From Afipia sp. (GTDB lineage: Bacteria; Pseudomonadota; Alphaproteobacteria; Rhizobiales; Xanthobacteraceae), in contig JAUSAX010000107.1 of the NCBI GenBank assembly GCA_030652315.1, positions 1-48,388 on the forward strand: a DNA stretch of 48,388 nucleotides. The letters are read 5' to 3'. The notes under the pieces are model-generated. The model saw only the letters and a list, made by a program, of their open reading frames with translations. It was not told where the DNA came from and made no database searches. Position numbers and translations under genes: made by a program. Of this stretch, positions 7,828 to 17,263 are shown piece by piece (positions within the stretch are counted from its first letter, which is position 1; each line of letters begins with the position of its first letter).

Positions 7828-9225
7828 CTATCCGCGCGAGCGATCTTCATGCATCGCCGCCGACGCGTGCTGCCGCGCAACCGAGGCCTGCGCCTTGGCG
7901 GATGCGATCCGCGCCTCCCTGGCATATTCCCGCGCCTGTTCCCGGCTGCGGGCGCGTTCGCGGACTCGCGACAATGCGCCGGCCGCCGCGGAATGGCCGC
8001 GCGTCCATAGATCGATCGCCTGCCCCGCGATGCGCCCGGCCGATCCGCCGGCCCACACCAGTTCGAACGGCGAAAACAGCCGCCAGCGATCGTCGCCCGA
8101 CAGAATGCTCCGCGCCAGAAGCTGACCGCCCATCGCAGTCGTGTTCAATCCCTGACGGCCGAAGCCACTGAGAATCCAGAGACCCGGTTGAACTTCGCCG
8201 ATCTGCGGCATGCCATGCACCGTCTGGCCGAACATCCCGCCCCAGGTGTCTGCGATCTTGACCGGGCCCAGCCTCGGAAAAATCGCGGCGATGCGGCTCT
8301 GGATGCGCTTGGCATAACGCCGCGGATCGCCCTGCCATGTCGTCTCGGGACTGGACCACAGCAGCCGATCGCCATCGACGATGCGAAAATGATCGACGCC
8401 GTGGGTGTCGCTCACCGATCCCTGAAAAGCCATCGCGCCGGCGAGCCGCTCGCCGAGCGGCTCCGTCAACGCGGCGTAGCGCCAGGTCGGCAGCAGCGTC
8501 GCGGTGAGACGCTGACTGGGCGCGCCGAGATGCGCATTGCCCGCCAGCACGACATGAGAGCAGCGCAGTTTTGCCGATGGCGTAAACACGCGCTTGCGGA
8601 TACCGGCCGGATCGATGCCGACCACCGGGGTGTCCTCGAAGATCCGCACGCCTTCGCTTTCGGCGAGCGCCGCGAGACCATGAACATAGGACCGCGCGTC
8701 GATCTGGAATGCCTTCGGAAAATGAATCGCATGGAAGTAGCGATCCGTCTTCAGCACTTCGCGCACGCGATCGGTCTGCCAGCCTTCGACCTCCGTGCCG
8801 AAATCCTCGCCGAGCGTCTGCAACCGGCTGATGAGTTCGTCGCCGGCATCGACTCTTGAAACTTCGAGCGCGCCGTCTGTCAGCGAAATGCCCTGAATGC
8901 GGGCCGCGGTTGCGCGGACATAATCCGCGCCGTCCTGCGCAAGCGTCCACAGGTGACGCGCATCCTCGAAGCCGACACGCTCGATCAGGTCGGACGCCGC
9001 AACGCCGTATCCGGGCATGACGGTGCCGAGATTGTGGCCCGACGCGTTCCACCCGATGCTGCGGCCTTCGAGTACCGCCACGCTCGCGCCCTTCCGGACC
9101 GATTCAAGCGCCATGGTCAGCCCGGCCAGCCCTCCTCCGATGACGCAGATATCGACATCGAGATCGAACGTCAGCCCCTGACGGCTGGACACGTCAGCCG
9201 GGGGATTTGCAGAAGATTCTTCCAT
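7828..9225 (-). CDS. FAD-dependent amine/amino-acid oxidoreductase (DadA/PuuB-like)
   Basis: The protein has 465 residues and an N-terminal Rossmann motif DICVIGGGLAGLTMALESVR (about 26-45), with the ribose-binding acid in VAVLEG. The sequence GWNASGHNLGTVMPGYG and the C-terminal WGGMFGQTVHGMPQIGEVQPGLW followed by GFGRQGLNTTAMGG are typical of the D-amino-acid oxidase/DadA superfamily that includes gamma-glutamylputrescine oxidase. The substrate cannot be told. The last 50 residues or so (RVRERARSREQAREYAREAR) form a charged Arg/Glu/Ala helix beyond the usual fold. It is divergent from sixA. Confidence 0.82.
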   Translation of the reverse strand: MEESSANPPADVSSRQGLTFDLDVDICVIGGGLAGLTMALESVRKGASVAVLEGRSIGWNASGHNLGTVMPGYGVAASDLIERVGFEDARHLWTLAQDGADYVRATAARIQGISLTDGALEVSRVDAGDELISRLQTLGEDFGTEVEGWQTDRVREVLKTDRYFHAIHFPKAFQIDARSYVHGLAALAESEGVRIFEDTPVVGIDPAGIRKRVFTPSAKLRCSHVVLAGNAHLGAPSQRLTATLLPTWRYAALTEPLGERLAGAMAFQGSVSDTHGVDHFRIVDGDRLLWSSPETTWQGDPRRYAKRIQSRIAAIFPRLGPVKIADTWGGMFGQTVHGMPQIGEVQPGLWILSGFGRQGLNTTAMGGQLLARSILSGDDRWRLFSPFELVWAGGSAGRIAGQAIDLWTRGHSAAAGALSRVRERARSREQAREYAREARIASAKAQASVARQHASAAMHEDRSRG

Positions 9226-9386
9226 GCCGATTGTTCCGGAAAGCGCAGGCCGCGACGCGTTTGTTTTCTGGGTGTAACGGCACTCGCGCCCGTCACAGGT
9301 TCTGCGTAAGCTTGTACACTATTCCGGGCCATGCCCTAGTGGTCCAACCTCGAAGCTGACGACGTTTTCCTAAACGAGATCACGAC

Positions 9387-9920
9387 ATGCGCCGCCTGAT
9401 CCTGCTCCGCCATGCCAAAACCGAGCGGGACGCCCCTTCCGGCAAGGATCAGGATCGCCGCCTCGACGAGCGCGGCCGGGATGACAGCGTGGAGATCGGC
9501 CGCTGGCTGGCGCTTGAAGATTATCGCCCCGACCTTGTGCTGGTCTCGACCGCAACGCGTACCCAGCAAACCTGGGACCTGCTCCGCGCCACGATGCCGT
9601 CCGTGCGGGTCAAACATTTGCCGGAACTGTACGGGGCCGATCCGTCCGAACTGCTGAGAGCTGTTCACGGAGCTGCGAAGGCGGACCCGCAATGCCTGAT
9701 GATCCTCGCGCACAATCCCGGCCTGCATGAACTGTCGCTTGCGCTGGTCGCCGGTGGGGACGCGGCCGGGAGACACGCACTGGCTGCCAACCTGCCGACC
9801 GCGGGCGTCGTCGTGATCGATTTCAAGACCGACGACTGGGGCGATGTCGGTTTCCGCAGCGGGCGGCTCGAACGCTTCGCCAGCCCCAAGCTTTTGAGAG
9901 AATGGTCGGACGAGGCATGA
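9387..9920 (+). CDS. sixA: SixA-type phosphohistidine phosphatase
   Basis: The protein has 177 residues and belongs to the histidine phosphatase superfamily. RRLILLRHAKTE at the N-terminus carries the RHG-type catalytic histidine, and LMILAHNPGLHELS near residue 115 carries the second. E. coli SixA removes phosphate from histidine-containing phosphotransfer proteins; whether this one does the same is inferred from length and motifs. The final codon and TGA stop lie inside a palindromic repeat (9915-9959), so the repeat defines the C-terminus. Confidence 0.85.
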   Translation: MRRLILLRHAKTERDAPSGKDQDRRLDERGRDDSVEIGRWLALEDYRPDLVLVSTATRTQQTWDLLRATMPSVRVKHLPELYGADPSELLRAVHGAAKADPQCLMILAHNPGLHELSLALVAGGDAAGRHALAANLPTAGVVVIDFKTDDWGDVGFRSGRLERFASPKLLREWSDEA

Positions 9921-9959
9921 TCCCGAAAAGTGGGAACCTGTTTTCGGATCAGATCATGC
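9915..9959. repeat. AAAAGTGG-class palindromic repeat at the sixA stop
   Basis: GCATGATC (9915-9922) pairs with GATCATGC (9952-9959). Inside, CCGAAAA pairs with TTTTCGG around GTGGGAACCTG. The same core with different outer stems occurs three times at 13523-13728. The TGA inside the left arm is the stop codon of sixA. Confidence 0.85.
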
Positions 9960-10061
9960 CCAGCTGAAAATCAGCCGGCGTAACTCGGACGCTCTGCCTG
10001 CCAACCTTGCATCTTGCCGCCAACGACTTCATCGTAAGAACTCCATCGCGCGGAGAGACCG

Positions 10062-10487
10062 ATGTTCCAGTCCATTCTCGTCCCCATCGACCTTGCCGAT
10101 ACCGATCTTGCGAAGCCGGCAATCGAAACAGCTGCTTCATTATCGAAATCCTCCGGCGGCACCGTGCGGCTGGTCAATGTGATGCCGATAACACCGGTAA
10201 TGCTGGCGGAATATGTCCCGCCCGATTTCGACATGCAGCAACGCCAGTCGTCGGAAGAAGCGCTGGGGATCGTCGCGCGCGAATCCGGAATTGAAAGCCG
10301 GCGCATTTCGGTGGTCGTGCGGCAGGGCGGCATCTATCACGAAGTGCTCGAAGAAGCCGCCGACATCGGCGCCGACCTGATCGTGATGACGTCGCACCGG
10401 CCGTCGATGCAGAGTTATTTTCTCGGCTCGAATGCCGGACACGTCGTCCGCTATGCAAAATGCTCGGTACTTGTGGTGCGGCACTAG
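10062..10487 (+). CDS. Universal stress protein, UspA family
   Basis: The protein has 141 residues, a normal single UspA domain. FQSILVPIDLAD starts the first strand, and the C-terminal half has the nucleotide-binding pattern GADLIVMTSHR followed by FLGSNAGHVVRYAKCSVLVVR, close to the G-x2-G-x9-G(S/T) motif of ATP-binding members, although the first glycine is replaced. GGAGAG precedes the ATG. The role in stress is known only at family level. It is a single-gene unit converging on the next gene. Confidence 0.9.
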   Translation: MFQSILVPIDLADTDLAKPAIETAASLSKSSGGTVRLVNVMPITPVMLAEYVPPDFDMQQRQSSEEALGIVARESGIESRRISVVVRQGGIYHEVLEEAADIGADLIVMTSHRPSMQSYFLGSNAGHVVRYAKCSVLVVRH

Positions 10488-10598
10488 CGCACGGGACCTC
10501 GGCGATTTGTCTCGCTGACTGACTTCTCTCAGTCATCGTCGTCAGCTAGGGTCGCGTGCCGCCGGAGGGTGATCCCCATCATCGGGCGGCTGAGGTTT

Positions 10599-10625
10599 GG
10601 CCGGGCCGGCCAACGATGCCCGGCC
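10599..10625. terminator. Hairpin between convergent genes, possible terminator
   Basis: GGCCGGGC (10599-10606) pairs perfectly with GCCCGGCC (10618-10625). It lies between the 3' ends of the Usp gene and the leftward membrane-protein gene. Neither side has a proper T-run, so termination is a guess from position. Confidence 0.35.
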
Positions 10626-10659
10626 GAGCTGACCGCTTCATTTTCGGCAACATTCCCAG

Positions 10660-11277
10660 TTACGGCAGCACGTCCTTGGGCAACGTGTCGAACGTGTAGC
10701 CGCGCGGCCGGTTGCGGCGCATGAAATTGCCGATCTGCCATATGAACCAGCCAGCAAAAGCCACGAGAAACAACGCGCCGGCAAACTCGGCTGTGACCAG
10801 CGCCCGGACGAACAGCCCCGCGATCGAGAGGCCGATCAGCGCCATAGCGACAAGGCCCACCGTATACAGCACAGGATTGATTCCGGTCGTCAGGCGGGCG
10901 TTGCTGTTGATGCTTCCCAGACGGCGATGCAATTCCGTGATGAACGCGCGGTAGTCATCGTCCTGACGCACCATCTGCGAGATCGAGTGCCACGTGGTCG
11001 AGAACACCTTGATGCTTTGGCCGCTCAGCGTCTCGATATCCGCGCGAAATCGCCATGCCTGCATCGAGGTCGGACGGTATGACAGACGGATGGCTGCAAT
11101 GCTCTCCAGCGGCCACAGCTCGGTCTTCGTCGCCTGCACGGTCAGGCCAGCATCCGAGAGCGTGAGCTGCTTCGCACCGCCCGCAAGCGACGACTTGAAG
11201 AGATAGTGCGTGCCGTCGCCGGTTGCCGATCCCGCGGCTGCCGGCTGCCGAAAAGATGTGAGCAGTCCCGACAGCAT
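10660..11277 (-). CDS. Hypothetical membrane protein
   Basis: The 205-residue protein starts at ATG 11277 with GAGGA six bases upstream. The first 130 residues are soluble and look like a PH-like or regulatory domain (YLFKSSLAGGAKQLTLSD, WPLESIAAIRLSYRP, IKVFSTTWHSISQM). Two membrane segments follow, about 134-158 (VLYTVGLVAMALIGLSIAGLF) and 162-182 (AEFAGALFLVAFAGWFIW), then an Arg-rich tail. I do not recognise a named family. The promoter region is shared, back to back, with the next gene. Confidence 0.7.
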   Translation of the reverse strand: MLSGLLTSFRQPAAAGSATGDGTHYLFKSSLAGGAKQLTLSDAGLTVQATKTELWPLESIAAIRLSYRPTSMQAWRFRADIETLSGQSIKVFSTTWHSISQMVRQDDDYRAFITELHRRLGSINSNARLTTGINPVLYTVGLVAMALIGLSIAGLFVRALVTAEFAGALFLVAFAGWFIWQIGNFMRRNRPRGYTFDTLPKDVLP

Positions 11278-11401
11278 CAAATGTCCTCAGTTCGGCGGCG
11301 CACGCCCCTGCTTGCACCCTGCCCGGACTTTACCTTACAAGATACCGGACGCGATCAGAAACGATTGCGCGCAACGTCAAGCCCGGCGAGCATCTCGCAC
11401 C

Positions 11402-11836
11402 ATGGCACAACAAGCCTATTTCTCCCGTCATATCGTTCTCGCCGGATCGGTCCTGTTCGGCGTGCTGCTCGCGCTTGGCATTCACATCATCATCCAGCGC
11501 TTCAATCTCAATCTCGGCGATCTGTGGCGGAGCAACGTCCCGGAATTGATCCCCGCACGGGCGGCGCTCGCATGGTGGCTGATCGGTACGGTGGCGTTTC
11601 TCGCGGGCTTCATTTCGGCATCGCTGATGAACAGTACGGTCTCCGGCCGGATCTCGCTGCGCCTGCGTCAATTCCTGATTGCGGTCGGCGTCATCATGCT
11701 GGCCGCCGCCGGTCAGGCCGCGGCTGCGCCGAGCCCGATCCCTTCCCTGTCCGGCGCCCTGGCGGGTCTCGCAGCGCTGGGTCTTGGCGCGGTGATGTCG
11801 CTTTGCGGCGCGCAGTTCGCGTTGCGTCGAAACTGA
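11402..11836 (+). CDS. Hypothetical four-helix membrane protein
   Basis: The frame is open from about 11210, but the reading begins to look like protein at ATG 11402 (MAQQAYFSRHIVLAGSV), giving 144 residues. Four hydrophobic segments follow: about 10-32, 55-77, 92-110 and 115-140. No catalytic motif is visible and no family is recognised. It has a weak ribosome binding site and stands alone. Confidence 0.6.
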   Translation: MAQQAYFSRHIVLAGSVLFGVLLALGIHIIIQRFNLNLGDLWRSNVPELIPARAALAWWLIGTVAFLAGFISASLMNSTVSGRISLRLRQFLIAVGVIMLAAAGQAAAAPSPIPSLSGALAGLAALGLGAVMSLCGAQFALRRN

Positions 11837-11921
11837 TGTCGCTTGTGCAAACGCCGCGCGGTCTGCACCGGCGCGGCGTTTTGCCTCACGGATTCTCAGT
11901 CCAGCGAACAACGCGATCAGC

Positions 11922-12005
11922 CTAACTGGCAGCCTTGAGGTTGATGCCGCTTTCGGCCAGTTGCGTCAGCTTCCGGTCGGCCTCCTTTTCCTCGTCGAGG
12001 TTGTG
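11922..12005 (-). pseudogene. 3' remnant of a DUF892 (YciE/YciF-like) ferritin-like gene
   Basis: Read leftwards, the last 27 codons before TAG (11924-11922) give HNLDEEKEADRKLTQLAESG and then INLKAAS. This resembles the C-terminus of DUF892 ferritin-like proteins, which end in a pattern like LDEEKxxDxxLTxxAE..N..A. Upstream of about 12005 the similarity stops in all frames, so only the tail remains. The rest appears deleted. Confidence 0.45.
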
Positions 12006-12008
12006 AAG

Positions 12009-12386
12009 TTTCGGGACACAGTGACGCCGCCATCCTATTGCGACGGCCCGTCAATGCGCTTGAGCGTGATGGCTGTCTAACGGCGCGCCCTGGCCGATGT
12101 TCCTGAAAATCCGATGCGAAGAATCGACAATGGCCGATTGAACGAAGCGACCGTCGGCCTTTCAAACACCGTGTTCAGTCCCCACATGGGGTTGACCGGA
12201 TCACCGCAGAGCCGGCCCAATATGAAGCGCAGATGACGGCCGATCGGCCCCGATTTTCCAGCAATCACCGCTATTCGCGCTGCACAACCACCCTATTTTC
12301 CAAGCGCGGAATTTCGCGTATGAGTACCGTCGCAGCCGCTTGCTCACTGTCGCCTCAATCGGCTTTTATAGGTTTCGCGCCCTGCC
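12009..12386. other. Intergenic stretch without a convincing gene
   Basis: Short leftward frames exist (for example 12077-12268, 63 residues), but none has a recognisable domain or a clear ribosome binding site. The stretch lies beside the DUF892 remnant and may be decayed coding DNA. The promoter of the next rightward gene is presumably in its last 100 bases. Confidence 0.4.
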
Positions 12387-12396
12387 GGGAGGACGA

Positions 12397-13455
12397 ATGC
12401 AACAATTGTTGAGCGCGCTTGGGCGTGTTTTCAGGGAACGAATTGGCTGGAAACGGCTCGGGATCGTCGCCAGCGTCGCCATTGTTTCCATTGCGATCAT
12501 GCATCTGTTCCGCACCCTCAAGGGTGTGGACACCGCGATGGTTCTGACGGCGCTCGCCGAAAAGTCGCATGGCCAGATTGCGTTGGCCGCGCTGTGCGTG
12601 CTGTGCGCATTTTTCACCCTGACGTTCTACGATCTGTTCGCGCTGCGTACGATCGGCAAGATGCACGTGCCCTACCGCATCGCCGCGCTGTCGAGCTTCA
12701 CCAGCTACACCATCGGCCACAACATCGGCGCGACGGTCTTCACCGGCGGCGCGATCCGGTTTCGGATCTATTCCGACTGGGGCCTGAGCGCGATCGACGT
12801 CGCCAAAATCTGTTTTATCTCCGGCCTGACATTCTGGCTCGGCAACACCTTCGTGCTCGGCATCGGAATGATCTGGCATCCGGCCGCCGCATCGGCGGTC
12901 GATCTGCTTCCGGAGAGCGTCAATCAGTTGATCGGCGCCGGGTTGCTCGCCGGCATCGCCGCGTATCTCACATGGATCGCGACGGGGCATGGCCGCCGCA
13001 AACTCGGCAAGGACGGCTGGAAGGTCCATCTGCCGTCCGCGCCGCTCACCGTCTTGCAGATCCTGATCGGCGTCGTCGATCTCGCCTTCTGCGCGCTTGC
13101 GATGTACCTGCTGGCGCCGTCCAACCCGAACCTCGACTTCGTGACGCTCTCCGTCGTCTTCATTCTCGCCACGCTGCTCGGCTTTGCCAGCCACGCGCCG
13201 GGCAGTCTCGGCGTATTCGACGCGGCGATGCTGATCGGCTTGCCGATGCTCGGCAAGGAGGAGCTGCTCGCGGCCTTGCTGGTGTTCCGCATTCTGTATT
13301 TCCTTATCCCGTTCGCCACGTCGATCACGATTCTGGGCATCCGGGAGTTGTGGCTGAGCGTCATCCTGCCGTGGCAACAGAGCCGGAAACTGCAGCCGGC
13401 GGTGGCCCAGTCACCGCCCTCGCAGCCGGTGAACACCAAGCAGGCCGCGGAATAA
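12397..13455 (+). CDS. YbhN/UPF0104-type integral membrane protein (lysyl-PG synthase membrane-domain family)
   Basis: I choose ATG 12397 because GGGAGGA sits directly upstream; the product has 352 residues. It is almost entirely hydrophobic, with about eight membrane segments. The sequences SYTIGHNIGATVFTGGAIRF and LLGFASHAPGSLGVFDAAML are hallmark motifs of the family related to the flippase domain of lysylphosphatidylglycerol synthase MprF. No soluble aminoacyl-transferase domain is present, so this is the transporter-like half only. A role in lipid handling is inferred. A cluster of palindromic repeats follows its stop. Confidence 0.82.
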   Translation: MQQLLSALGRVFRERIGWKRLGIVASVAIVSIAIMHLFRTLKGVDTAMVLTALAEKSHGQIALAALCVLCAFFTLTFYDLFALRTIGKMHVPYRIAALSSFTSYTIGHNIGATVFTGGAIRFRIYSDWGLSAIDVAKICFISGLTFWLGNTFVLGIGMIWHPAAASAVDLLPESVNQLIGAGLLAGIAAYLTWIATGHGRRKLGKDGWKVHLPSAPLTVLQILIGVVDLAFCALAMYLLAPSNPNLDFVTLSVVFILATLLGFASHAPGSLGVFDAAMLIGLPMLGKEELLAALLVFRILYFLIPFATSITILGIRELWLSVILPWQQSRKLQPAVAQSPPSQPVNTKQAAE

Positions 13456-13508
13456 TTCCGCGCACAAAGATGTGGCTTGTGGGGTTTGGAGGCCTGACCT
13501 AAGTTTTG

Positions 13509-13728
13509 GCGCATGATCCGCCGGCGCGTATTCCGCAAAAGTGGAGACCGGTTTTGCGACAGAATACGCGCCAGTTATTATTGGAAGCATTTTCTGACGG
13601 CAAACCGGCTTCCACTTTGCCGGAAAATGCTACGGTGTGTAGCGGTTTGGCGGTCAGATCATGCGCCCTTCAAAAGTGAGAGCGCGATCGGACGCAAAAC
13701 CGGTCTCCACTTTTGCTGATCGCGCTCT
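13509..13728. repeat. Cluster of three AAAAGTGG-class palindromes with different outer stems
   Basis: Copy A (13523-13572): GGCGCGTATTC pairs with GAATACGCGCC, and inside CGCAAAA pairs with TTTTGCG. Copy B (13586-13631), inverted: AGCATTTTC pairs with GAAAATGCT, and inside CGGCAAA with TTTGCCG. Copy C (13679-13728), inverted: AGAGCGCGATC pairs with GATCGCGCTCT, and inside GCAAAA with TTTTGC. The cores (GTGGAGACCGG and its complement) are nearly the same, but the outer arms differ and remain perfectly complementary. A further pair, GCGCATGATC (13509-13518) and GATCATGCGC (13657-13666), encloses A and B. The cluster fills most of the intergenic space. Confidence 0.88.
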
Positions 13729-13767
13729 GCCCCACATTTTGGCCTCATCCGTCGGCTTCAAACCAGC

Positions 13768-15783
13768 ATGATCCAGTCACGCGTCACCCGTCTGTCGCTG
13801 AGGGCAAGGCCCTTGATCGGGGCGCTCTTGGTCGCCGTACTCGGCAGTGCCATAGCGGGCCATGCCGAGGCGCAGACCCTTCCCGTACCGCCCGCCGTCC
13901 CACAGCCGCCTGCCGTGCAACTCAGCACGACGATGCAGATTTCCTGGGAAGTCCGTAACCGCTTCCGGCTGTTTCGCGAGGAGCGCGACTTCCGGCTTCA
14001 GGTCGACTCGCTCAGCGGCCGCAACATTCTTGCCGCCGAACAGACTTTGGCGACGCAGAGCGACGGCCGCGGCTGGGCGCGCAACACATTCGGGCGGCTG
14101 TGCATCGACGCGGCGGGTCGCGTCAGCGAGCCCTGCACCCGCGACGGCGTGAAGGAAAGCTATCTCACCCCGGTCGATCATCCGGTCACCGTGCGCCTCG
14201 CCGGCGACGTGCCCGTCGGCGCGATTTGCGCATGGACCTTCGAGGATGGCGATCCGCCGCGGCAATCGACGCTCGATTGCGCCGAGCCGATCAACCTACG
14301 TGTCCGTTACGGCCGCGCCACCCCCGTCACCGTCGATGTCTCGAGCGGATCGGATGCGCCGCAACGCGTCACGACGCAAATCGCGGTGCGCGACGTTTTC
14401 ATCGCGGGCCTCGGCGACTCGATCGCATCGGGCGAAGGCAATCCCGACCGGCCGGTGACGCTCTCCGACGAAGGATTCTGCTTCCGCTCCTACCTCGGCG
14501 GCCCCGCCGGAATGTATTTCCGCCCCGGCCGCGCCGGCTTCAAGGGCGCGCGTGCCTGCGATACGTCCGATGGCATGAGCCTGCAGAACTGGCAGCGCGC
14601 CGGCGCGCAGTGGTTCAATCCGGCCTGTCACCGTTCGCTCTACAGCTACCAGACCCGCATGGCGATCGCGCTGGCTGCGCAGAATCCGCAGATCGCGGTG
14701 ACCTATCTGCCGCTGGCCTGCACCGGCGCGACCATCGCCGAAGGCATGTTCGGATCTCAGCGCGCGCGAGAATGCGTCGTCGGAAAAAATGGTTTGACCT
14801 GTCAGGGCACGGTGAACGCACAGGTCTCGGAATTGCGCGAAGCGCTGACCGCGGCCACACGGCGGCAGCCGGACCGGCAGCTCGACCTCATCCTGTTGTC
14901 CATCGGCGCCAACGACATCGATTTCTCGGGGCTGGTCGCCGACGTCATCGTCGAGCGACAAACCGAGCGCGCACTGTCACGGCGAACCGGCATACTCAGT
15001 TCGGTCGATGATGCGCGGAGCGTTCTGCAACGCGACCTGCCGCAGGGCTTCAGCAAGCTGCGCCAGGCCTTGAAGCCGCTTGTCGGCGGCGACCTGGCGC
15101 GCGTCATCTACACGTCTTACGCAAACCCGTCGCTCGTGAACGGCGCACCCTGCCCCGGCGGCCGCGCAGGCTTCGACATTCATCCGTCGTTCAATGCCGA
15201 TCCGCAGCGCCTCGCCGACGTGACCAATTTCGTCCAGAGCGAATTCCTGCCGCAGATCAAGCACCTTGCTCAGTGCACCGGCGGCGTGCTGTGCGGCGAC
15301 CGCTCCCGCGATCGCATGACCTTCGTCGATCAGCATCAGGCTGCCTTCGCCAATCACGGTTTCTGCGCGCGCGCGGAAACCGATCCGCCGTTCGACCGTG
15401 AGTGTTTCTCAGCCAGCGGCGAAAGCTTTTCCGACGACATCGTCAACGCGGCGAACAACCCGCTGGTCTGCGGCGCCGCCGCCAGCGACTTCCGCGCCTA
15501 CGCGCCGCGCGCACGCTGGGTCCGTGACGCCAACGACAGCTACTTCACGGCGATGACCTATCCGCAGGCTGCGAAGGCGCCGAACCAGCCGGGCGACATT
15601 CACGATGCGACGTGGGGCGTGTTGTCCGCGGTGTACGGCGGCGCGATCCATCCGACCGCCGAAGGCCACGCCGCGATGGCGGATGCCGCACTCCCCGCCG
15701 CCATGGCGGTGCTGGGACTTGGCCTTGCCGAAAATCCGGTGACCAGCGAGCCGATCGCGCCGGCCGTGCCGCTGCAGCGATAG
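13768..15783 (+). CDS. Secreted SGNH/GDSL-family hydrolase, large
   Basis: The 671-residue protein starts with a signal peptide (SLRARPLIGALLVAVLGSAI, likely cut after GHAEA). The SGNH blocks are present: GLGDSIASGEGN (about 213-224, nucleophile Ser), LACTGATIAEG (block II), LLSIGANDIDFSG (about 375-387, GxND), and IHPTAEGH (about 626-633, catalytic Asp/His region where the family has DxxH). It is thus a periplasmic or secreted esterase/lipase-like enzyme. Residues 35-210 form an N-terminal domain without an obvious match, and Cys residues are numerous, suggesting disulphides. It is about twice the usual length of a simple GDSL enzyme. No clear ribosome binding site is seen. The substrate is unknown. 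Confidence 0.8.
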   Translation: MIQSRVTRLSLRARPLIGALLVAVLGSAIAGHAEAQTLPVPPAVPQPPAVQLSTTMQISWEVRNRFRLFREERDFRLQVDSLSGRNILAAEQTLATQSDGRGWARNTFGRLCIDAAGRVSEPCTRDGVKESYLTPVDHPVTVRLAGDVPVGAICAWTFEDGDPPRQSTLDCAEPINLRVRYGRATPVTVDVSSGSDAPQRVTTQIAVRDVFIAGLGDSIASGEGNPDRPVTLSDEGFCFRSYLGGPAGMYFRPGRAGFKGARACDTSDGMSLQNWQRAGAQWFNPACHRSLYSYQTRMAIALAAQNPQIAVTYLPLACTGATIAEGMFGSQRARECVVGKNGLTCQGTVNAQVSELREALTAATRRQPDRQLDLILLSIGANDIDFSGLVADVIVERQTERALSRRTGILSSVDDARSVLQRDLPQGFSKLRQALKPLVGGDLARVIYTSYANPSLVNGAPCPGGRAGFDIHPSFNADPQRLADVTNFVQSEFLPQIKHLAQCTGGVLCGDRSRDRMTFVDQHQAAFANHGFCARAETDPPFDRECFSASGESFSDDIVNAANNPLVCGAAASDFRAYAPRARWVRDANDSYFTAMTYPQAAKAPNQPGDIHDATWGVLSAVYGGAIHPTAEGHAAMADAALPAAMAVLGLGLAENPVTSEPIAPAVPLQR

Positions 15784-15795
15784 CTGCTATCAGGT

Positions 15796-15924
15796 CGTCA
15801 TGGCCGGGCATAGCCGTCTGCAGGACGGCGTCGCTTCGCTCGCCGATGACCCGGCCATCCACGACTTTCTTCCGCAATCGACAAAGCGAAGACGTGGATC
15901 ACCGGGACAAGCCCGGTGATGACG
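15796..15924. repeat. Hairpin-doublet repeat (copy 2, long loop)
   Basis: CGTC then ATGGCCGGG (15800-15808) pairs with CCCGGCCAT (15850-15858), then CCACGAC. The 41-base loop has its own small hairpin GCCGTC-tgcag-GACGGC. After a spacer, GTGG then ATCACCGGG-acaag-CCCGGTGAT (15898-15920) and GACGG follow. It lies just after the hydrolase stop. Confidence 0.85.
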
Positions 15925-15967
15925 GCAGTGGGTATCGAAACAAGACAACGAAGTGTCGGCACGCTCC

Positions 15968-16036
15968 GCTCATTCCTGCGAACGCGGGAATCCAGCACTT
16001 CAAAGCGTGGGTCCCCGCTTCCGCGGGGAGGAGCGG
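15968..16036. repeat. Hairpin-doublet repeat (copy 3)
   Basis: ATTCCTGC-gaac-GCGGGAAT (15972-15991) is followed by CCA, a 13-base spacer, TGGG, and TCCCCGC-ttcc-GCGGGGA (16012-16029). It is the mirror arrangement of the doublet at 7738-7799. It lies directly beyond the 3' end of the leftward reductase gene. Confidence 0.8.
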
Positions 16037-16052
16037 GGTAGCAGCCTGCCTC

Positions 16053-17150
<1,098 letters not shown>

Positions 17151-17263
17151 CTAGCCAAGACGGCCGTTTGGGGGAAGCCATATTCGGGCAGCCTGCCATC
17201 CCGGCACCCTTGTGAGGCAGCGACATTTCCCGCTATGCAGGCCTCAAACCGGAGACCGAACAC

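Noticed and set aside
9336..9350. Half copy of the CTAGTGG palindrome (CCTAGTGGTCC)
   Set aside because: Only about ten bases match and no partner arm is present, so chance cannot be excluded.
12077..12268. 63-codon leftward frame in the 11.8-12.4 kb gap
   Set aside because: No family or motif was recognised and there is no clear ribosome binding site; kept only as a note.
12355..13377. 340-codon open frame on the minus strand
   Set aside because: It is a highly charged shadow of the hydrophobic YbhN-like protein; hydrophobic codons read as charged ones on the other strand.
13509..13728. CRISPR array at the palindrome cluster
   Set aside because: The copies are in mixed orientation, spacing is irregular and each is a long hairpin with its own arms. 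There are no equal-length spacers and no cas genes.
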